The notes under the pieces: generated by a model
The model's database searches: none
Told to the model about the DNA's origin: nothing
What the model saw: the letters and a program-made list of their open reading frames with translations, nothing else
Shown here: positions 38,489-46,827 of the stretch, piece after piece
Position numbering within the stretch: the first letter of the stretch is position 1
How the letters are laid out: each line of letters begins with the position of its first letter
Translations under genes and position numbers: made by a program
NCBI RefSeq assembly: GCF_014698505.1
Contig: NZ_JACJTD010000042.1
Location: 1-64,000 of the forward strand
Reading direction: 5' to 3'
From: Nostoc foliaceum FACHB-393
Lineage (GTDB): Bacteria; Cyanobacteriota; Cyanobacteriia; Cyanobacteriales; Nostocaceae
DNA: 64,000 nucleotides

Positions 38489-38511
38489 ATCCTACCCAAG
38501 ATGGGTAGGAT
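38489..38511 (+). terminator. Rho-independent terminator after the DUF1998 helicase gene
   Basis: ATCCTACCC pairs perfectly with GGGTAGGAT over a 5-base loop, followed by TACTTTTT. Confidence 0.85.
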
Positions 38512-38581
38512 TACTTTTTCAGTAAGGAAACCACATACATCGCTTACGCACAAGATTTATGAAAATTTGTGAGAATAAGCA

Positions 38582-39328
38582 ATGTACATCGAACTATTAG
38601 CGGATTCAAGTCAAAACCCTAAACGGTTTCAAATTCTCCATGCACCAACATATCTCCTCCTAGAAACAGATTTTAAGTTAGGAGATTTTGTTGAGTCTAA
38701 TAGCATCGATTTTATTATCAATCATGCTGTCAATCTAGGATATGAAGTAAAAATATCCCATCCAAAAGAGCAAGAAAATGATAAATATCCTCTTCCAAAA
38801 ATCAGCGATGAACTTACTGATTTAATGATTACTTATCCATCAGACTTAAAAATGCGAACTAATGGAATGGTTTTTGAACAAAGGGCATATTTAATGTCTA
38901 AAGTTTACGATGAAGTGTGCCAAAATCTCGAATCAAAAGCTCTCTTAAAAGAAGCCGAGTATTGGCTAATAAATTATGCACGAGAGGTAATTTCCAAACA
39001 ATGCCATTACTTACCAGATATTCTGATTAAATTAGATAACCCGGTTATTAGAGCAATGGCAATAGATACACTTATGCTCTGGCAGCCAGACTGGAAAAAG
39101 GCTATCTCCCAATATGCAGGAAGCAGATTTGAAGCTGGTAATAATGAGTTTGAAGTTATCAGCTACTATCACAATCAAGAAAAGAAGAGTAAGGACGGGA
39201 TAATGGTACTGTGCAAGGTAACAAAAACTATGAATAATTATCTGGAATTTCCTAAATTTCCATTGAATACAAACTGTACTCTTGGAACTTATCAAGTCGA
39301 AAATGCCCTGAACAAAAGGTTGGCTTAA
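38582..39328 (+). CDS. Orphan protein (248 aa)
   Basis: An alpha/beta N-terminus (about 1-75) is followed by a mostly helical region with hints of HEAT-like pairs (LIKLDNPVIRAMAIDTLMLW). The C-terminus is strand-rich. No catalytic motif recognised. It sits between two termination or regulatory gaps, upstream of the primase operon. Confidence 0.5.
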   Translation: MYIELLADSSQNPKRFQILHAPTYLLLETDFKLGDFVESNSIDFIINHAVNLGYEVKISHPKEQENDKYPLPKISDELTDLMITYPSDLKMRTNGMVFEQRAYLMSKVYDEVCQNLESKALLKEAEYWLINYAREVISKQCHYLPDILIKLDNPVIRAMAIDTLMLWQPDWKKAISQYAGSRFEAGNNEFEVISYYHNQEKKSKDGIMVLCKVTKTMNNYLEFPKFPLNTNCTLGTYQVENALNKRLA

Positions 39329-39356
39329 AACGAAATCATAAGCTGAAATATCACTC

Positions 39357-39575
39357 ATGAGCGACCAACAAATCAATTATTTAATAACAGGCATTTGCAC
39401 CTTTCATTGGAATGCTGACTTTCATAAATTCTGTGAAGTCTGCAACTTTGATCCCAATCATGCTTACTCAAAGGAGAAATGGCAGCAGTGGCAACAATTT
39501 GTATCTGGCATAAAGGCGTTTGACCAAAATACCCTTGCCAAGCTAGTTGAAGCGGGCCATCAGTTAGCACCGTAA
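39357..39575 (+). CDS. Small orphan protein (72 aa)
   Basis: Helical, with Cys-His-rich start (YLITGICTFHWNADFHKFC, then EVCNF). It could bind metal, though the spacing fits no known finger. It lies 28 bases after the previous gene, so they may share a transcript. Confidence 0.45.
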   Translation: MSDQQINYLITGICTFHWNADFHKFCEVCNFDPNHAYSKEKWQQWQQFVSGIKAFDQNTLAKLVEAGHQLAP

Positions 39576-39648
39576 TCATAATATCAAACCACCACAGTCA
39601 CTAACGCAGCTGTGCATGAATTATCGAAATAATTAGCCACATGAATTC

Positions 39649-40647
39649 ATGCACGCCCAAATCCGTCATTTGGTATCTTCGCTTGACAACTTACCCGAAG
39701 AATGGCGAATCGTCCCTACCTTTGGTAAACGTCCTCTAGGGAAAGAATGGGAAAAAAATACTTACTCTCCCAGAGAACTACAAGCCGAACTCGTCCGCCG
39801 CCGCCTAAAAGTTTGGACAAATAACAGATTGATCACCCCCACTGGTGTAGCTTTGGTATGCGGTTCCAATCATCCTCAAGGGTATTTAGTAGCTATTGAC
39901 TGCGACGGGGAAACCTCCTGGCGACAAATTATTCAGATTAACGAACATACAGAATCAGAAGAACTTAACCAGATAATACCCGTCAAAGCAACCGATACTC
40001 CTATGGAGTCATTGTGCGATCGCGCTCAAAAATACCTTCCTCCCACAATTGCATTTACCTCTGGAAGGAAATATCGGAGCCAGCGCTTATACCTCATCCC
40101 AAATTCAAAAGCTTGGGAAGTAAAATCTCGCAAAATCAAAACTGGGAAGGATGAACATCTGGAGTTTCGAGGCAAAAATCTAGCTTCAATCCTTCCACCT
40201 TCCTTTCACCCAGAAGGCAGAAATTACAGATGGCTTCCTGGCTGTAGTCCATCTGAGCGTCAAATAGAAATAGCCCCCGACTGGGTAATTGCCCAAATGC
40301 TTGCCAAACAGGAGAAAGCAAGAAAGTTTAACCTACCCCAAGAAAAATATAACCGCAGATATAGGGTAGACAGATACGCTCATTTAATTCCCTCAATCGA
40401 GACAAATATCCAGACTGCACTTGTACTAATTGAAGTCATCCACCCTAGATTTGCAGATGATTACCACTCGTGGATTCAAGTCGGAATGGCACTTCATAGT
40501 GTTAGTCCCATTTTATTTAAAGCATGGGACACTTGGAGCCAACTTTCTCCTAAGTACAAATCAGGCGAATGCGCCTACAAATGGCAGTCTTTTAACAAGA
40601 CAGGTATTACTATCCGCACCTTATTTAGATTAGCCAATCTCTCTTAA
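39649..40647 (+). CDS. Prim-pol primase/polymerase with PriCT-2 domain
   Basis: 332 residues. The prim-pol domain (PF09250 type) is seen in VPTFGKRPLGKEW (about 22-34), VAIDCDGE (metal-binding D84/D86), TSGRKYRSQRLYLIP (about 137-151) and HLEFRGKNLASILPPSFHPEG. The C-terminus (about 250-330; DDYHSWIQVGMALHS, WDTWSQLSPKY, CAYKWQSF) is a PriCT-2 domain. Such proteins make primers for plasmid and phage replication. Only two bases separate it from the first PRTRC gene, so it heads that operon. A HIP1-tailed repeat is inserted in frame at residues about 115-125. Confidence 0.88.
   Translation: MHAQIRHLVSSLDNLPEEWRIVPTFGKRPLGKEWEKNTYSPRELQAELVRRRLKVWTNNRLITPTGVALVCGSNHPQGYLVAIDCDGETSWRQIIQINEHTESEELNQIIPVKATDTPMESLCDRAQKYLPPTIAFTSGRKYRSQRLYLIPNSKAWEVKSRKIKTGKDEHLEFRGKNLASILPPSFHPEGRNYRWLPGCSPSERQIEIAPDWVIAQMLAKQEKARKFNLPQEKYNRRYRVDRYAHLIPSIETNIQTALVLIEVIHPRFADDYHSWIQVGMALHSVSPILFKAWDTWSQLSPKYKSGECAYKWQSFNKTGITIRTLFRLANLS
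39993..40023 (+). repeat. HIP1-tailed short palindromic repeat inside the primase gene
   Basis: Pattern ATACTC-N5-GAGTC-N5-GCGATCGC, with the same spacing as the copies in the dpdA-like gene. It is translated in frame (TDTPMESLCDRA). Confidence 0.6.
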
Positions 40648-40649
40648 TC

Positions 40650-41144
40650 ATGAGCAGTCAAATATCACCTGACGAGAATGTAACTAACCTTGAAGACAGT
40701 TATAGCAGTAAAGATTTTAATCCTGATATCCAGGAGAATAGCGATTTAGAAGAAACATTAGATGAATTAGTAAACACTGAAGTCATAAACCAAAATTCGT
40801 CTACCGAGATAGATTTAGGCAATTCTGACACAATAACCACCTTAATAACCATTCAACTAATACCAAATTCTGAAACAGTAATTGTCTCAATCGGAATCAA
40901 AGGCGCACCTCCAATTATTAAGATAATTAATCTGACTGAGATAACATCTCATCCTGTCATCAATAACTTGCTACAGGATTTAGAAAAATCTCTCCCAGAG
41001 ATGTTAGATATCTGCAAGCAAAGGATGGAAAAGCAGACTATACATCAGAATAGACAGGAACAATCAAGACAAGTACAAAAGCGCAACCTGTCTGAAGATA
41101 AAGAGAAAACACCCGCGCCTAACAACCAACTGTCACTATTTTAA
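40650..41144 (+). CDS. PRTRC system protein E-like, with C-terminal clamp-binding motif
   Basis: 164 residues. The N-terminal 60 residues are acidic and disordered-looking. The middle (about 65-125) contains TLITIQLIPNSETVIVSIGI and PPIIKIINLT, resembling the small strand-rich core of PRTRC protein E. A basic linker then leads to the last five residues QLSLF, a perfect consensus sliding-clamp-binding peptide. Position directly before protein C and after the primase matches the usual PRTRC order (E, C, F, B, A, ThiF). E has no assigned biochemical role; the tail suggests that it is recruited to the clamp. Confidence 0.6.
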   Translation: MSSQISPDENVTNLEDSYSSKDFNPDIQENSDLEETLDELVNTEVINQNSSTEIDLGNSDTITTLITIQLIPNSETVIVSIGIKGAPPIIKIINLTEITSHPVINNLLQDLEKSLPEMLDICKQRMEKQTIHQNRQEQSRQVQKRNLSEDKEKTPAPNNQLSLF

Positions 41145-41149
41145 TTACC

Positions 41150-41572
41150 ATGAAGTACATTGCGATTATCGAAGGACAAGAAATTCCTCTTGATGAGGCG
41201 ATCGCCCAAGATGACAACACTCTCAAAACAGCCATTAGCGTCTACTTTCCAGAATATGCTAATGCCGAAATTGAACGGCAAACAACCGATAATACGGTTT
41301 CAATTCGTTTGGTAAAAAAAGCAGGTACTAAGGGAAGTCAATTCAGAGAATTGAAAAATAGTTCTGAAGAAATAAATCCTGCACTAAAGTTAGGGTGGCA
41401 GATAAAGCTTCTGGAGATAAAAAATCAAATTAGTCTCGAAAATTTAATTACCCTACAACCTGAGATAGAAAAAGCTATCAAGCTCGGTCAAAATTGGGAA
41501 ACCTACATCGAAAAAGTAACTCGAAGCCTTAAGCATCAACCTGCTGCCACGAGTAAATATCCCGTACTGTAA
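41150..41572 (+). CDS. PRTRC system protein C (ubiquitin-like), with extra C-terminal domain
   Basis: 140 residues. The first 62 match PRTRC protein C: YIAIIEGQEIPLDEA, FPEYANAEIE, VSIRLVKKAGTKG. This family is regarded as a prokaryotic ubiquitin-like fold ending at the GTKG element (59-62). Normally little follows; here about 78 helical residues continue (EEINPALKLGWQIKLLEIK and onward). If it is a conjugated modifier, the extension would have to be removed after GTKG, for example by the JAMM protein three genes downstream. This is inference. Confidence 0.75.
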   Translation: MKYIAIIEGQEIPLDEAIAQDDNTLKTAISVYFPEYANAEIERQTTDNTVSIRLVKKAGTKGSQFRELKNSSEEINPALKLGWQIKLLEIKNQISLENLITLQPEIEKAIKLGQNWETYIEKVTRSLKHQPAATSKYPVL

Positions 41573-41584
41573 TAACAAATTTAT

Positions 41585-41607
41585 AGCCGCTATGAGTTAT
41601 GGCGGCT
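41585..41607 (+). promoter_or_regulatory. Intercistronic hairpin between PRTRC C and the F-position gene
   Basis: AGCCGCTAT pairs with ATGGCGGCT (one G-T pair) over a 5-base loop. It has no T-run; it may set relative expression of the genes on either side. Confidence 0.5.
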
Positions 41608-41615
41608 GATTAATT

Positions 41616-42344
41616 ATGCTTGCGAACATACAATTATTCAAAATACCCATTACTTGTTTAACAGCAATTATCTACCTAGAAAATCTCTCCGAACGAGTAA
41701 ATCTCTTAAGCCTGTATCAAAAAATCTTCCCAGAACAATGGCTAGAATCAACCATTCATATTGATAAACAATCACATCCAGCAAGTGCCTATCTCGATAG
41801 AGAAATTGAATTTATTCAACTGGTGAATGATCATCTATTCCCAATAGAATATATCGATGAGATTGAGTTGAGTTCCGAACATAATAGTATTCCTGTCTCA
41901 CCACAAAAAGTTGAATGGTGGTATGAAGATTTCGAGGAACTAGAATACTCAGAAAAATTCCTCCTCTCGTTGATGGGGCAAGGGTACAATATAAGCCAAT
42001 GGGAACTAAATTTTGGTTTTACTCCTGATCACATTGCTTTAGCAGAAGAAATTTACTTCGAGACACTTGTCAAGCTATGCCGTCGTTATAAAAGTCCTCT
42101 TCAGTATTTAGATACAGCCATACGAATTATAGATCACTCAACTGAAAATATCTGGCTAGATGTTACGTGTGAAACAAGCGATTGGCTGGAATGGACTTAT
42201 GAGAATATCATATTTCTCGGTCAAAAGTGGAAAGAAGCCGTCTCTATGATGGAAAAATCAAATAAGCTTACCCACTTGCTAGAAACATCTCTTCCTGCTC
42301 GGAAAGCAGCAGTCAAAATTTGGAATAAAGCATCAAAATCATGA
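41616..42344 (+). CDS. Protein at the PRTRC F position
   Basis: 242 residues, largely helical and acidic (YEDFEELEYSEKFLLSLMG). I do not recognise the family by sequence. It is placed here by order: the cassette runs E-C-F-B-A-ThiF, and this gene lies exactly between C and B, overlapping B by four bases (ATGA). It is shorter than typical PRTRC F proteins. Confidence 0.5.
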   Translation: MLANIQLFKIPITCLTAIIYLENLSERVNLLSLYQKIFPEQWLESTIHIDKQSHPASAYLDREIEFIQLVNDHLFPIEYIDEIELSSEHNSIPVSPQKVEWWYEDFEELEYSEKFLLSLMGQGYNISQWELNFGFTPDHIALAEEIYFETLVKLCRRYKSPLQYLDTAIRIIDHSTENIWLDVTCETSDWLEWTYENIIFLGQKWKEAVSMMEKSNKLTHLLETSLPARKAAVKIWNKASKS

Positions 42345-43063
42345 ATGTAGATACAAACATATTACCAATAATTAACTTAGAACATATCTCTCAAATTCTG
42401 CTTGGGAATATTCCCCAAGATGATTTAATAGCGCAGTTAGTTATCCTCAAAGGACAGTTTATTTTAGTCGAACACGAAGGCAAAAAATCTAAGTACAAAT
42501 TTCTTTCCCCTGAAGCAGTAGAGAAAGCCTTCACAAGTAAAACTGCCGCATCTGGATGGCTTTCTAGCAACACGATTTGGTGGGGTAAAAATCCAGAAGG
42601 AGAGGCAATTATTCAGTTTTACTCTCCCCAAAAATATCAAATTCAAATTATGGGGCAGGAAACTAAAGTAATTACTATCCCCATGCCTGCATTCCTCTTT
42701 GCTGGATGCGGTAGTAAATATTACCTGTGGGCAGTTAAAGGGAGGGTATTTAAACCATACGCGCAACTGTACAAGCCACCTCTACCTAACGTTTGGGACG
42801 ACTCTAGTATTTGCTTTGGGGGAAATTCTCTCGGTATGTGCAGTGCTGCAACTATAAGCCAAACTTGGGAGTTGTTCTGGAAATCACCCTTTAATAAGGA
42901 CTTGTCCCAAGGCAAGTCAAAAACTCATCCCGACAACATCTGCAACCAGCTAATCAAATTGCACGAGTCTAAACCCAAATCCTACCCTTCAAGTGACCTT
43001 GTTTCCGTTCATAGCTGGAAAGTCACAACCCCAGAAGACATTATCAATCATTTGTTCAGTTAG
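42341..43063 (+). CDS. PRTRC system protein B (E2-like)
   Basis: 240 residues. Conserved features of protein B are SGWLSSNTIWWG (71-82), VITIPMPAFLFAG (110-122), YLWAVKG (128-134), LYKPPLPNVWDDSSICFGGN (143-162) and TWELFWKSPF. The family has been related to E2 ubiquitin-conjugating folds; C158 in SICFG is at the place proposed for the active cysteine. It overlaps the gene before (ATGA) and is two bases from the JAMM gene after, so translation is coupled. Confidence 0.75.
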   Translation: MNVDTNILPIINLEHISQILLGNIPQDDLIAQLVILKGQFILVEHEGKKSKYKFLSPEAVEKAFTSKTAASGWLSSNTIWWGKNPEGEAIIQFYSPQKYQIQIMGQETKVITIPMPAFLFAGCGSKYYLWAVKGRVFKPYAQLYKPPLPNVWDDSSICFGGNSLGMCSAATISQTWELFWKSPFNKDLSQGKSKTHPDNICNQLIKLHESKPKSYPSSDLVSVHSWKVTTPEDIINHLFS

Positions 43064-43065
43064 CC

Positions 43066-43662
43066 ATGAATCCCTTTATCGGTTATCACTTCGCTACAAG
43101 TAATAATTTTCCTCCCTACAGCCAAAAACTTCAGGAATACTGGCTGGCAGCAAATGGACTTTTCTTGCGATCGCACCGCCGCGAGTTAGAGGTTTGCTTG
43201 CAACTAACTCAAACTCAAGTTGCTGGACTCCAACCCCTTGAACCCTACTTTCGCCTGAAAGTCCCAAAAGTCCCAAGCCTTGTAATCACCGATATTATCA
43301 ATGCTGCCAGTATCAACCCCCAACAGGAAATCCTATTCTATTTGGGAGTGACAAACTACCAATGGTGGTGTCACACGCCACTGCAAACTGCGTCTTCTAC
43401 TCACGTCCTATCTTTAGAAAGCGCACTCGATAAAAGCTATACAGATGGATTAGTGGAAATACATAGTCATGGAACTCTAGCTGCTTACCCTTCAAGTGTG
43501 GACAATCAGGAAGAAAAAGGCAAATTTCGAGTGTTCGCGATCGTCGGCACACTCAATACCATTCCCACAATATACACCCGCATAGGGATATACAATCACT
43601 TTTTCGATATCAACCCCAATCAAATATTTGAACTGCCACCACAGGTAAAATGCTCGAATTAA
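43066..43662 (+). CDS. PRTRC system protein A (JAMM/JAB metallopeptidase-like)
   Basis: 198 residues. The motif HSHGTLAAYPSSVD (133-146) is an exact H-x-H-x7-S-x2-D JAMM signature (H133, H135, S143, D146), preceded by a strand (DGLVEI). JAMM proteins remove ubiquitin-like modifiers or process their precursors using zinc. The upstream catalytic Glu is not certain from sequence alone (E89, E118 and E131 are candidates). It overlaps the ThiF gene by 13 bases. With ThiF, B and C, this completes a Ub-like set. Confidence 0.8.
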   Translation: MNPFIGYHFATSNNFPPYSQKLQEYWLAANGLFLRSHRRELEVCLQLTQTQVAGLQPLEPYFRLKVPKVPSLVITDIINAASINPQQEILFYLGVTNYQWWCHTPLQTASSTHVLSLESALDKSYTDGLVEIHSHGTLAAYPSSVDNQEEKGKFRVFAIVGTLNTIPTIYTRIGIYNHFFDINPNQIFELPPQVKCSN

Positions 43663-44489
43663 CTGCTTACCAACAAGCTTTACCCGTCTTACCTCGCAAT
43701 CATACCCGTATCAACTTCGTTTTAGTGGGAGCAGGAGGAACAGGGGGGTTTCTTGCAGAAGACTTATGTCGAATTATCCTGCAACTTCAGCGCACGGGGA
43801 AAGAAATCAACTTTACGATCATCGATGGCGATACTGTCGAACTTAAGAATATCATCCGCCAAAATTATCAACAAGCTGAAATTGGGCTACCAAAGGTACA
43901 AACACTGGCTGCAAGATGCAGCGCCAAGTATGGAATTGAGATTACAGCCATTTGCGACTGGTTTGAAGAAGACATGATTCGCACCACCAATTCATGGAAC
44001 ACCCTAACAGTAATTATTGGTTGTGTAGATAACAGCGCCGCCAGGAGCAAAATTCACTCAGTTCTCAAACTGAACAGTGCAAATGAGCCAGCATCGCTAT
44101 TTTGGCTGGATTGTGGAAACAGCAACCACTCCGGACAAGTAGTAGTTGGAACGCACTCTAATTTTGATATAGTCCAGGCTTCCAATAACCCAGACAAACC
44201 TAAATTTTGGTTACATCTTCCCTCCCCGGCGCTGGTTCACCCAGAACTGTTAGTTCCTCAACTGGAAGAACTCACAGCCAATAGCCTCTCATGTGCGGAA
44301 ATTCAAACACGAAATTATCAGTCGCTATTTGTCAATAAAATGACGAGTGCGATCGCAGCCCAATACTTGCTAGAATTAACCCTCACCGGGGGTTTGAAAA
44401 AGTTCGCTAGTTATTTTGACCTCAAAGCAATGTCAACTCGAAGTTTATACGCAAGTATCGACAATCTGAAAAAATACTATATACCGTAG
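43650..44489 (+). CDS. PRTRC system ThiF protein (E1-like)
   Basis: 279 residues. The adenylating Rossmann motif FVLVGAGGTGGFLAEDL (23-39) is followed by IIDGDTVELKNIIRQNY (57-73; Asp and Asn/Arg/Gln contact residues), GLPKVQTLA, and IIGCVDNSAAR. The stretch WLDCGNSNHSGQVVVG is typical of PRTRC ThiF. The family activates a Ub-like C-terminus with ATP. A candidate thiol is the Cys in LSCAEIQ, at about residue 211. It is last in the operon and followed by a strong terminator. Confidence 0.88.
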   Translation: MLELTAYQQALPVLPRNHTRINFVLVGAGGTGGFLAEDLCRIILQLQRTGKEINFTIIDGDTVELKNIIRQNYQQAEIGLPKVQTLAARCSAKYGIEITAICDWFEEDMIRTTNSWNTLTVIIGCVDNSAARSKIHSVLKLNSANEPASLFWLDCGNSNHSGQVVVGTHSNFDIVQASNNPDKPKFWLHLPSPALVHPELLVPQLEELTANSLSCAEIQTRNYQSLFVNKMTSAIAAQYLLELTLTGGLKKFASYFDLKAMSTRSLYASIDNLKKYYIP

Positions 44490-44516
44490 AGAAATCACCA
44501 CAAATAGCTCACGCAT

Positions 44517-44547
44517 ATTTATCCCAAAAAACAAATTTGGGATAAAT
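44517..44547 (+). terminator. Rho-independent terminator ending the primase-PRTRC operon
   Basis: ATTTATCCCAAA pairs perfectly with TTTGGGATAAAT over seven bases, then TTTT and directly the ATG (44552) of the next gene. No ribosome-binding site fits between. Confidence 0.85.
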
Positions 44548-44551
44548 TTTT

Positions 44552-45235
44552 ATGAATCGATTCAATCACAAAACACTTGAGCTAGCCGAACATCATCCAG
44601 AGTGTTTATCGACGAGAAATTATTCTAATCTCACTGTAAAAAGTGAATCCGAAGTTGCTGGAGGTCAGTTTCATCTCGTCATGCAACAAATTGGGTTAGG
44701 GCTACCAGTCGAACCTTTCTTAAAGGAATACCCCCAAATTAATAACTGGGTCGATAAGGTAAAACCTTTTCTAAACATCCTTGGAAACAAACAATGGAGC
44801 GCCCAAATTCAATATTTATATCACGATATCCTTCTCTATAGCGAGTGCGACCTCATTATATATGGTGAAAATCAAGTAGTTGGGTTTGACTGGACAATTC
44901 AAAAACCTCTTAAATTTGAAATTCTTGAGAGCAAGTGGCAAACCCAATTGAGATTATTTCTCCTTCACGAACGAACTGGAATGCCATTTGAACAAATTAG
45001 CCTAGTTTACTTGTTCATAAATACTGATAGTATCTACCAGTTTACTTACTCTGATAAGAAACATTTGGCTTTCAAAGAACGGCTAGAACAAACACTCGCT
45101 CCTTTTATAGGAGACAACAATGAAAATAAACATTTAGCCGCTCAAATAACTCCTCAAGAAGCACATGACAAATGGCTAGCAAGAGAAATATCAACTACGG
45201 AATATTTAGCAGCAATTCCTGAAGTGGAATTATGA
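44552..45235 (+). CDS. RecB/Cas4-type PD-(D/E)XK nuclease-like protein
   Basis: 227 residues. YSECDLIIYGENQVVGFDWT with IQK after it gives the D...(hydrophobic)DxxxxK pattern (about 104-120). WQTQLRLFLLHERTG is the Q-x3-Y-type helix of RecB-like nucleases, here with Phe in place of Tyr. No iron-sulfur cysteines are present. It overlaps the next gene by four bases. Similar nucleases accompany plasmid replication modules; the substrate is unknown. Confidence 0.6.
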   Translation: MNRFNHKTLELAEHHPECLSTRNYSNLTVKSESEVAGGQFHLVMQQIGLGLPVEPFLKEYPQINNWVDKVKPFLNILGNKQWSAQIQYLYHDILLYSECDLIIYGENQVVGFDWTIQKPLKFEILESKWQTQLRLFLLHERTGMPFEQISLVYLFINTDSIYQFTYSDKKHLAFKERLEQTLAPFIGDNNENKHLAAQITPQEAHDKWLAREISTTEYLAAIPEVEL

Positions 45236-45582
45236 ATCCAACAGAATTAAATATCACCAAAATCGAACTCACTTCTAACGGTGGTTGGACGCTCAATATT
45301 CTCTCACGTCGAGTAGCAACTATTACTGATCCCTTGGGAAACCGAAAAACCAGCTATTTCGGGTTCGATAGCAAAGAACAAGCCGAAAAGTTTAGAGATT
45401 GGCTTCTCCGAAAAAACAAATGTAGTAGTGCAGTTATCCGTCACTCAGAACGATTAGCTACTGAATGGGAGGTAAAAACTTGGAATGTACCAACCTCCCT
45501 AATTCTTAAATGCGCCGTTAAAGATTTCAAGGAATCTAGCAATGCAACTATCTCTACTGAATCTGTCTTACAACGAGGATAA
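45232..45582 (+). CDS. Orphan protein (116 aa)
   Basis: Starts in the stop of the nuclease gene (ATGA). The first 75 residues look like a small beta domain (GGWTLNILSRRVATITDPLG, then KTSYFGFDSKEQAEKFRDWL). The last 40 residues overlap the start of the methyltransferase gene by 41 bases. Function unknown; translation is coupled on both sides. Confidence 0.5.
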   Translation: MNPTELNITKIELTSNGGWTLNILSRRVATITDPLGNRKTSYFGFDSKEQAEKFRDWLLRKNKCSSAVIRHSERLATEWEVKTWNVPTSLILKCAVKDFKESSNATISTESVLQRG

Positions 45583-46594
45583 CTCATCACTAGATATTTT
45601 CAATATTCCTAACTTAGAAAAAGCAGAATCTCTCCGTAATTTAGCCGCTTCCATGCAGTCAAGAATTGACCAAAAGAAAAATCCTGCTATTGGGAATCAA
45701 AGGGCAACAAAGCGCCGTAAAACCATCGCTCAAGGGATAATCCAAGAAGGAATTGAACTTGAGATTATTCAGTCTTGGCTATTTGCGATCGCACAAATGT
45801 GGGAAGTAGGAAATATCCCACCAATACTACGCGGTATATCTCGTAAATCACAGGTGGAAGTGCTATTTAGGATTTCTCAAAGTGGAGAAATTAGCCAGAA
45901 AGTCCAAGAAATACTAGAAGGCGAATATTACCAAGACTGGGTAAAATCTCTCAGTCGCGCCGGGTTAAATACATCAGGCGAAATCATATCAGCAATAACA
46001 AAAATTCAACAGGTAGTAAAACCTGAAGCAATTGATACTACCAAGCAACAACTTAATAAGCTTGAGTTAGAAATCATTGGCATGAAATCTGGAGATTTCT
46101 TTCCTACTCCTAAAGCAGTCTGTCAACGGCTTGTTCAACTGGCAGATATTGAACCAAATTGGCGAATTTTAGAGCCGAGCGCTGGTAGCGGAAATATTGC
46201 TGAGTATATCACTCAAACTTACCCAAATGTTCAATTAGAGGTAGTTGAGGTGAATTACAACCTACGACAAATTTTAGAACTCAAAGGATTTAATCTTGTA
46301 GGGAAAAACTTTCTGGAGTTTAACCCCAGTCATTTATACAATGCCTGTATCATGAATCCTCCATTTTGCGAACTTGTCGAGCATATCTATCAAGCTTGGA
46401 AGTTAGTTATATCAGGTGGTGTATTAGTTTCAGTCGTCCCTGAATCGGTTTTCTTCAACCGGAAGTATCAAAGCTTAAAAGAGTGGTCACAGAGCAATAA
46501 TAGCTATGTCGAATTGGTAGATAAAGATGCCTTTTTGAGTTCAAACAACCCTACAAATGTAGCTACTAGAATCGTCAAAATAATTAAACCATAG
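45542..46594 (+). CDS. SAM-dependent DNA methyltransferase (N6-adenine type)
   Basis: 350 residues. FFPTPKAVCQRLVQLA leads to WRILEPSAGSGNIAEYI (SAM-binding motif I, about 210-226) and ACIMNPPFCEL (catalytic NPPF, about 275), then VVPESVFFNRKYQS. This is the layout of N6-adenine DNA methyltransferases. The N-terminal 170 residues are helical, possibly for target recognition or regulation. The protein opens MQLSLLNL, and QLSLL at residues 2-6 resembles a clamp-binding peptide. No restriction nuclease is adjacent except the RecB-like gene. Confidence 0.8.
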   Translation: MQLSLLNLSYNEDNSSLDIFNIPNLEKAESLRNLAASMQSRIDQKKNPAIGNQRATKRRKTIAQGIIQEGIELEIIQSWLFAIAQMWEVGNIPPILRGISRKSQVEVLFRISQSGEISQKVQEILEGEYYQDWVKSLSRAGLNTSGEIISAITKIQQVVKPEAIDTTKQQLNKLELEIIGMKSGDFFPTPKAVCQRLVQLADIEPNWRILEPSAGSGNIAEYITQTYPNVQLEVVEVNYNLRQILELKGFNLVGKNFLEFNPSHLYNACIMNPPFCELVEHIYQAWKLVISGGVLVSVVPESVFFNRKYQSLKEWSQSNNSYVELVDKDAFLSSNNPTNVATRIVKIIKP

Positions 46595-46800
46595 TGTACT
46601 ACAAGCGTATGGCGTACTGCCAAATTGATGAAACTAGATATGTCACGTACATTTTCCCTAAATTCGGAAACTATGCGAGATACAAAATCCTTACACAGCA
46701 AGAATTAGAACTAGCAGTTACTAAGTGCAAGCTTGCTGGTTGGAAAATCAGTAATGTCACCAAACTTACTAATAAAATGCTTGAAATTAAACCCAAATAA
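46594..46800 (+). CDS. Small orphan protein (about 68 aa)
   Basis: GTG 46594 shares one base with the methyltransferase stop; ATG 46609 is an alternative. Short alpha/beta product (KILTQQELELAVTKCKLAGW). It faces the giant helicase gene, 27 bases from its end. Confidence 0.45.
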   Translation: MYYKRMAYCQIDETRYVTYIFPKFGNYARYKILTQQELELAVTKCKLAGWKISNVTKLTNKMLEIKPK

Positions 46801-46827
46801 ACCGCAAAGTCTTAAATAACTTCTTGA

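Noticed and set aside
44940-44960. QLRLF in the RecB-like nuclease as a clamp-binding motif
   Set aside because: It falls inside the Q-x3-Y-type helix of the nuclease fold (WQTQLRLFLL), so it is structural and probably buried.
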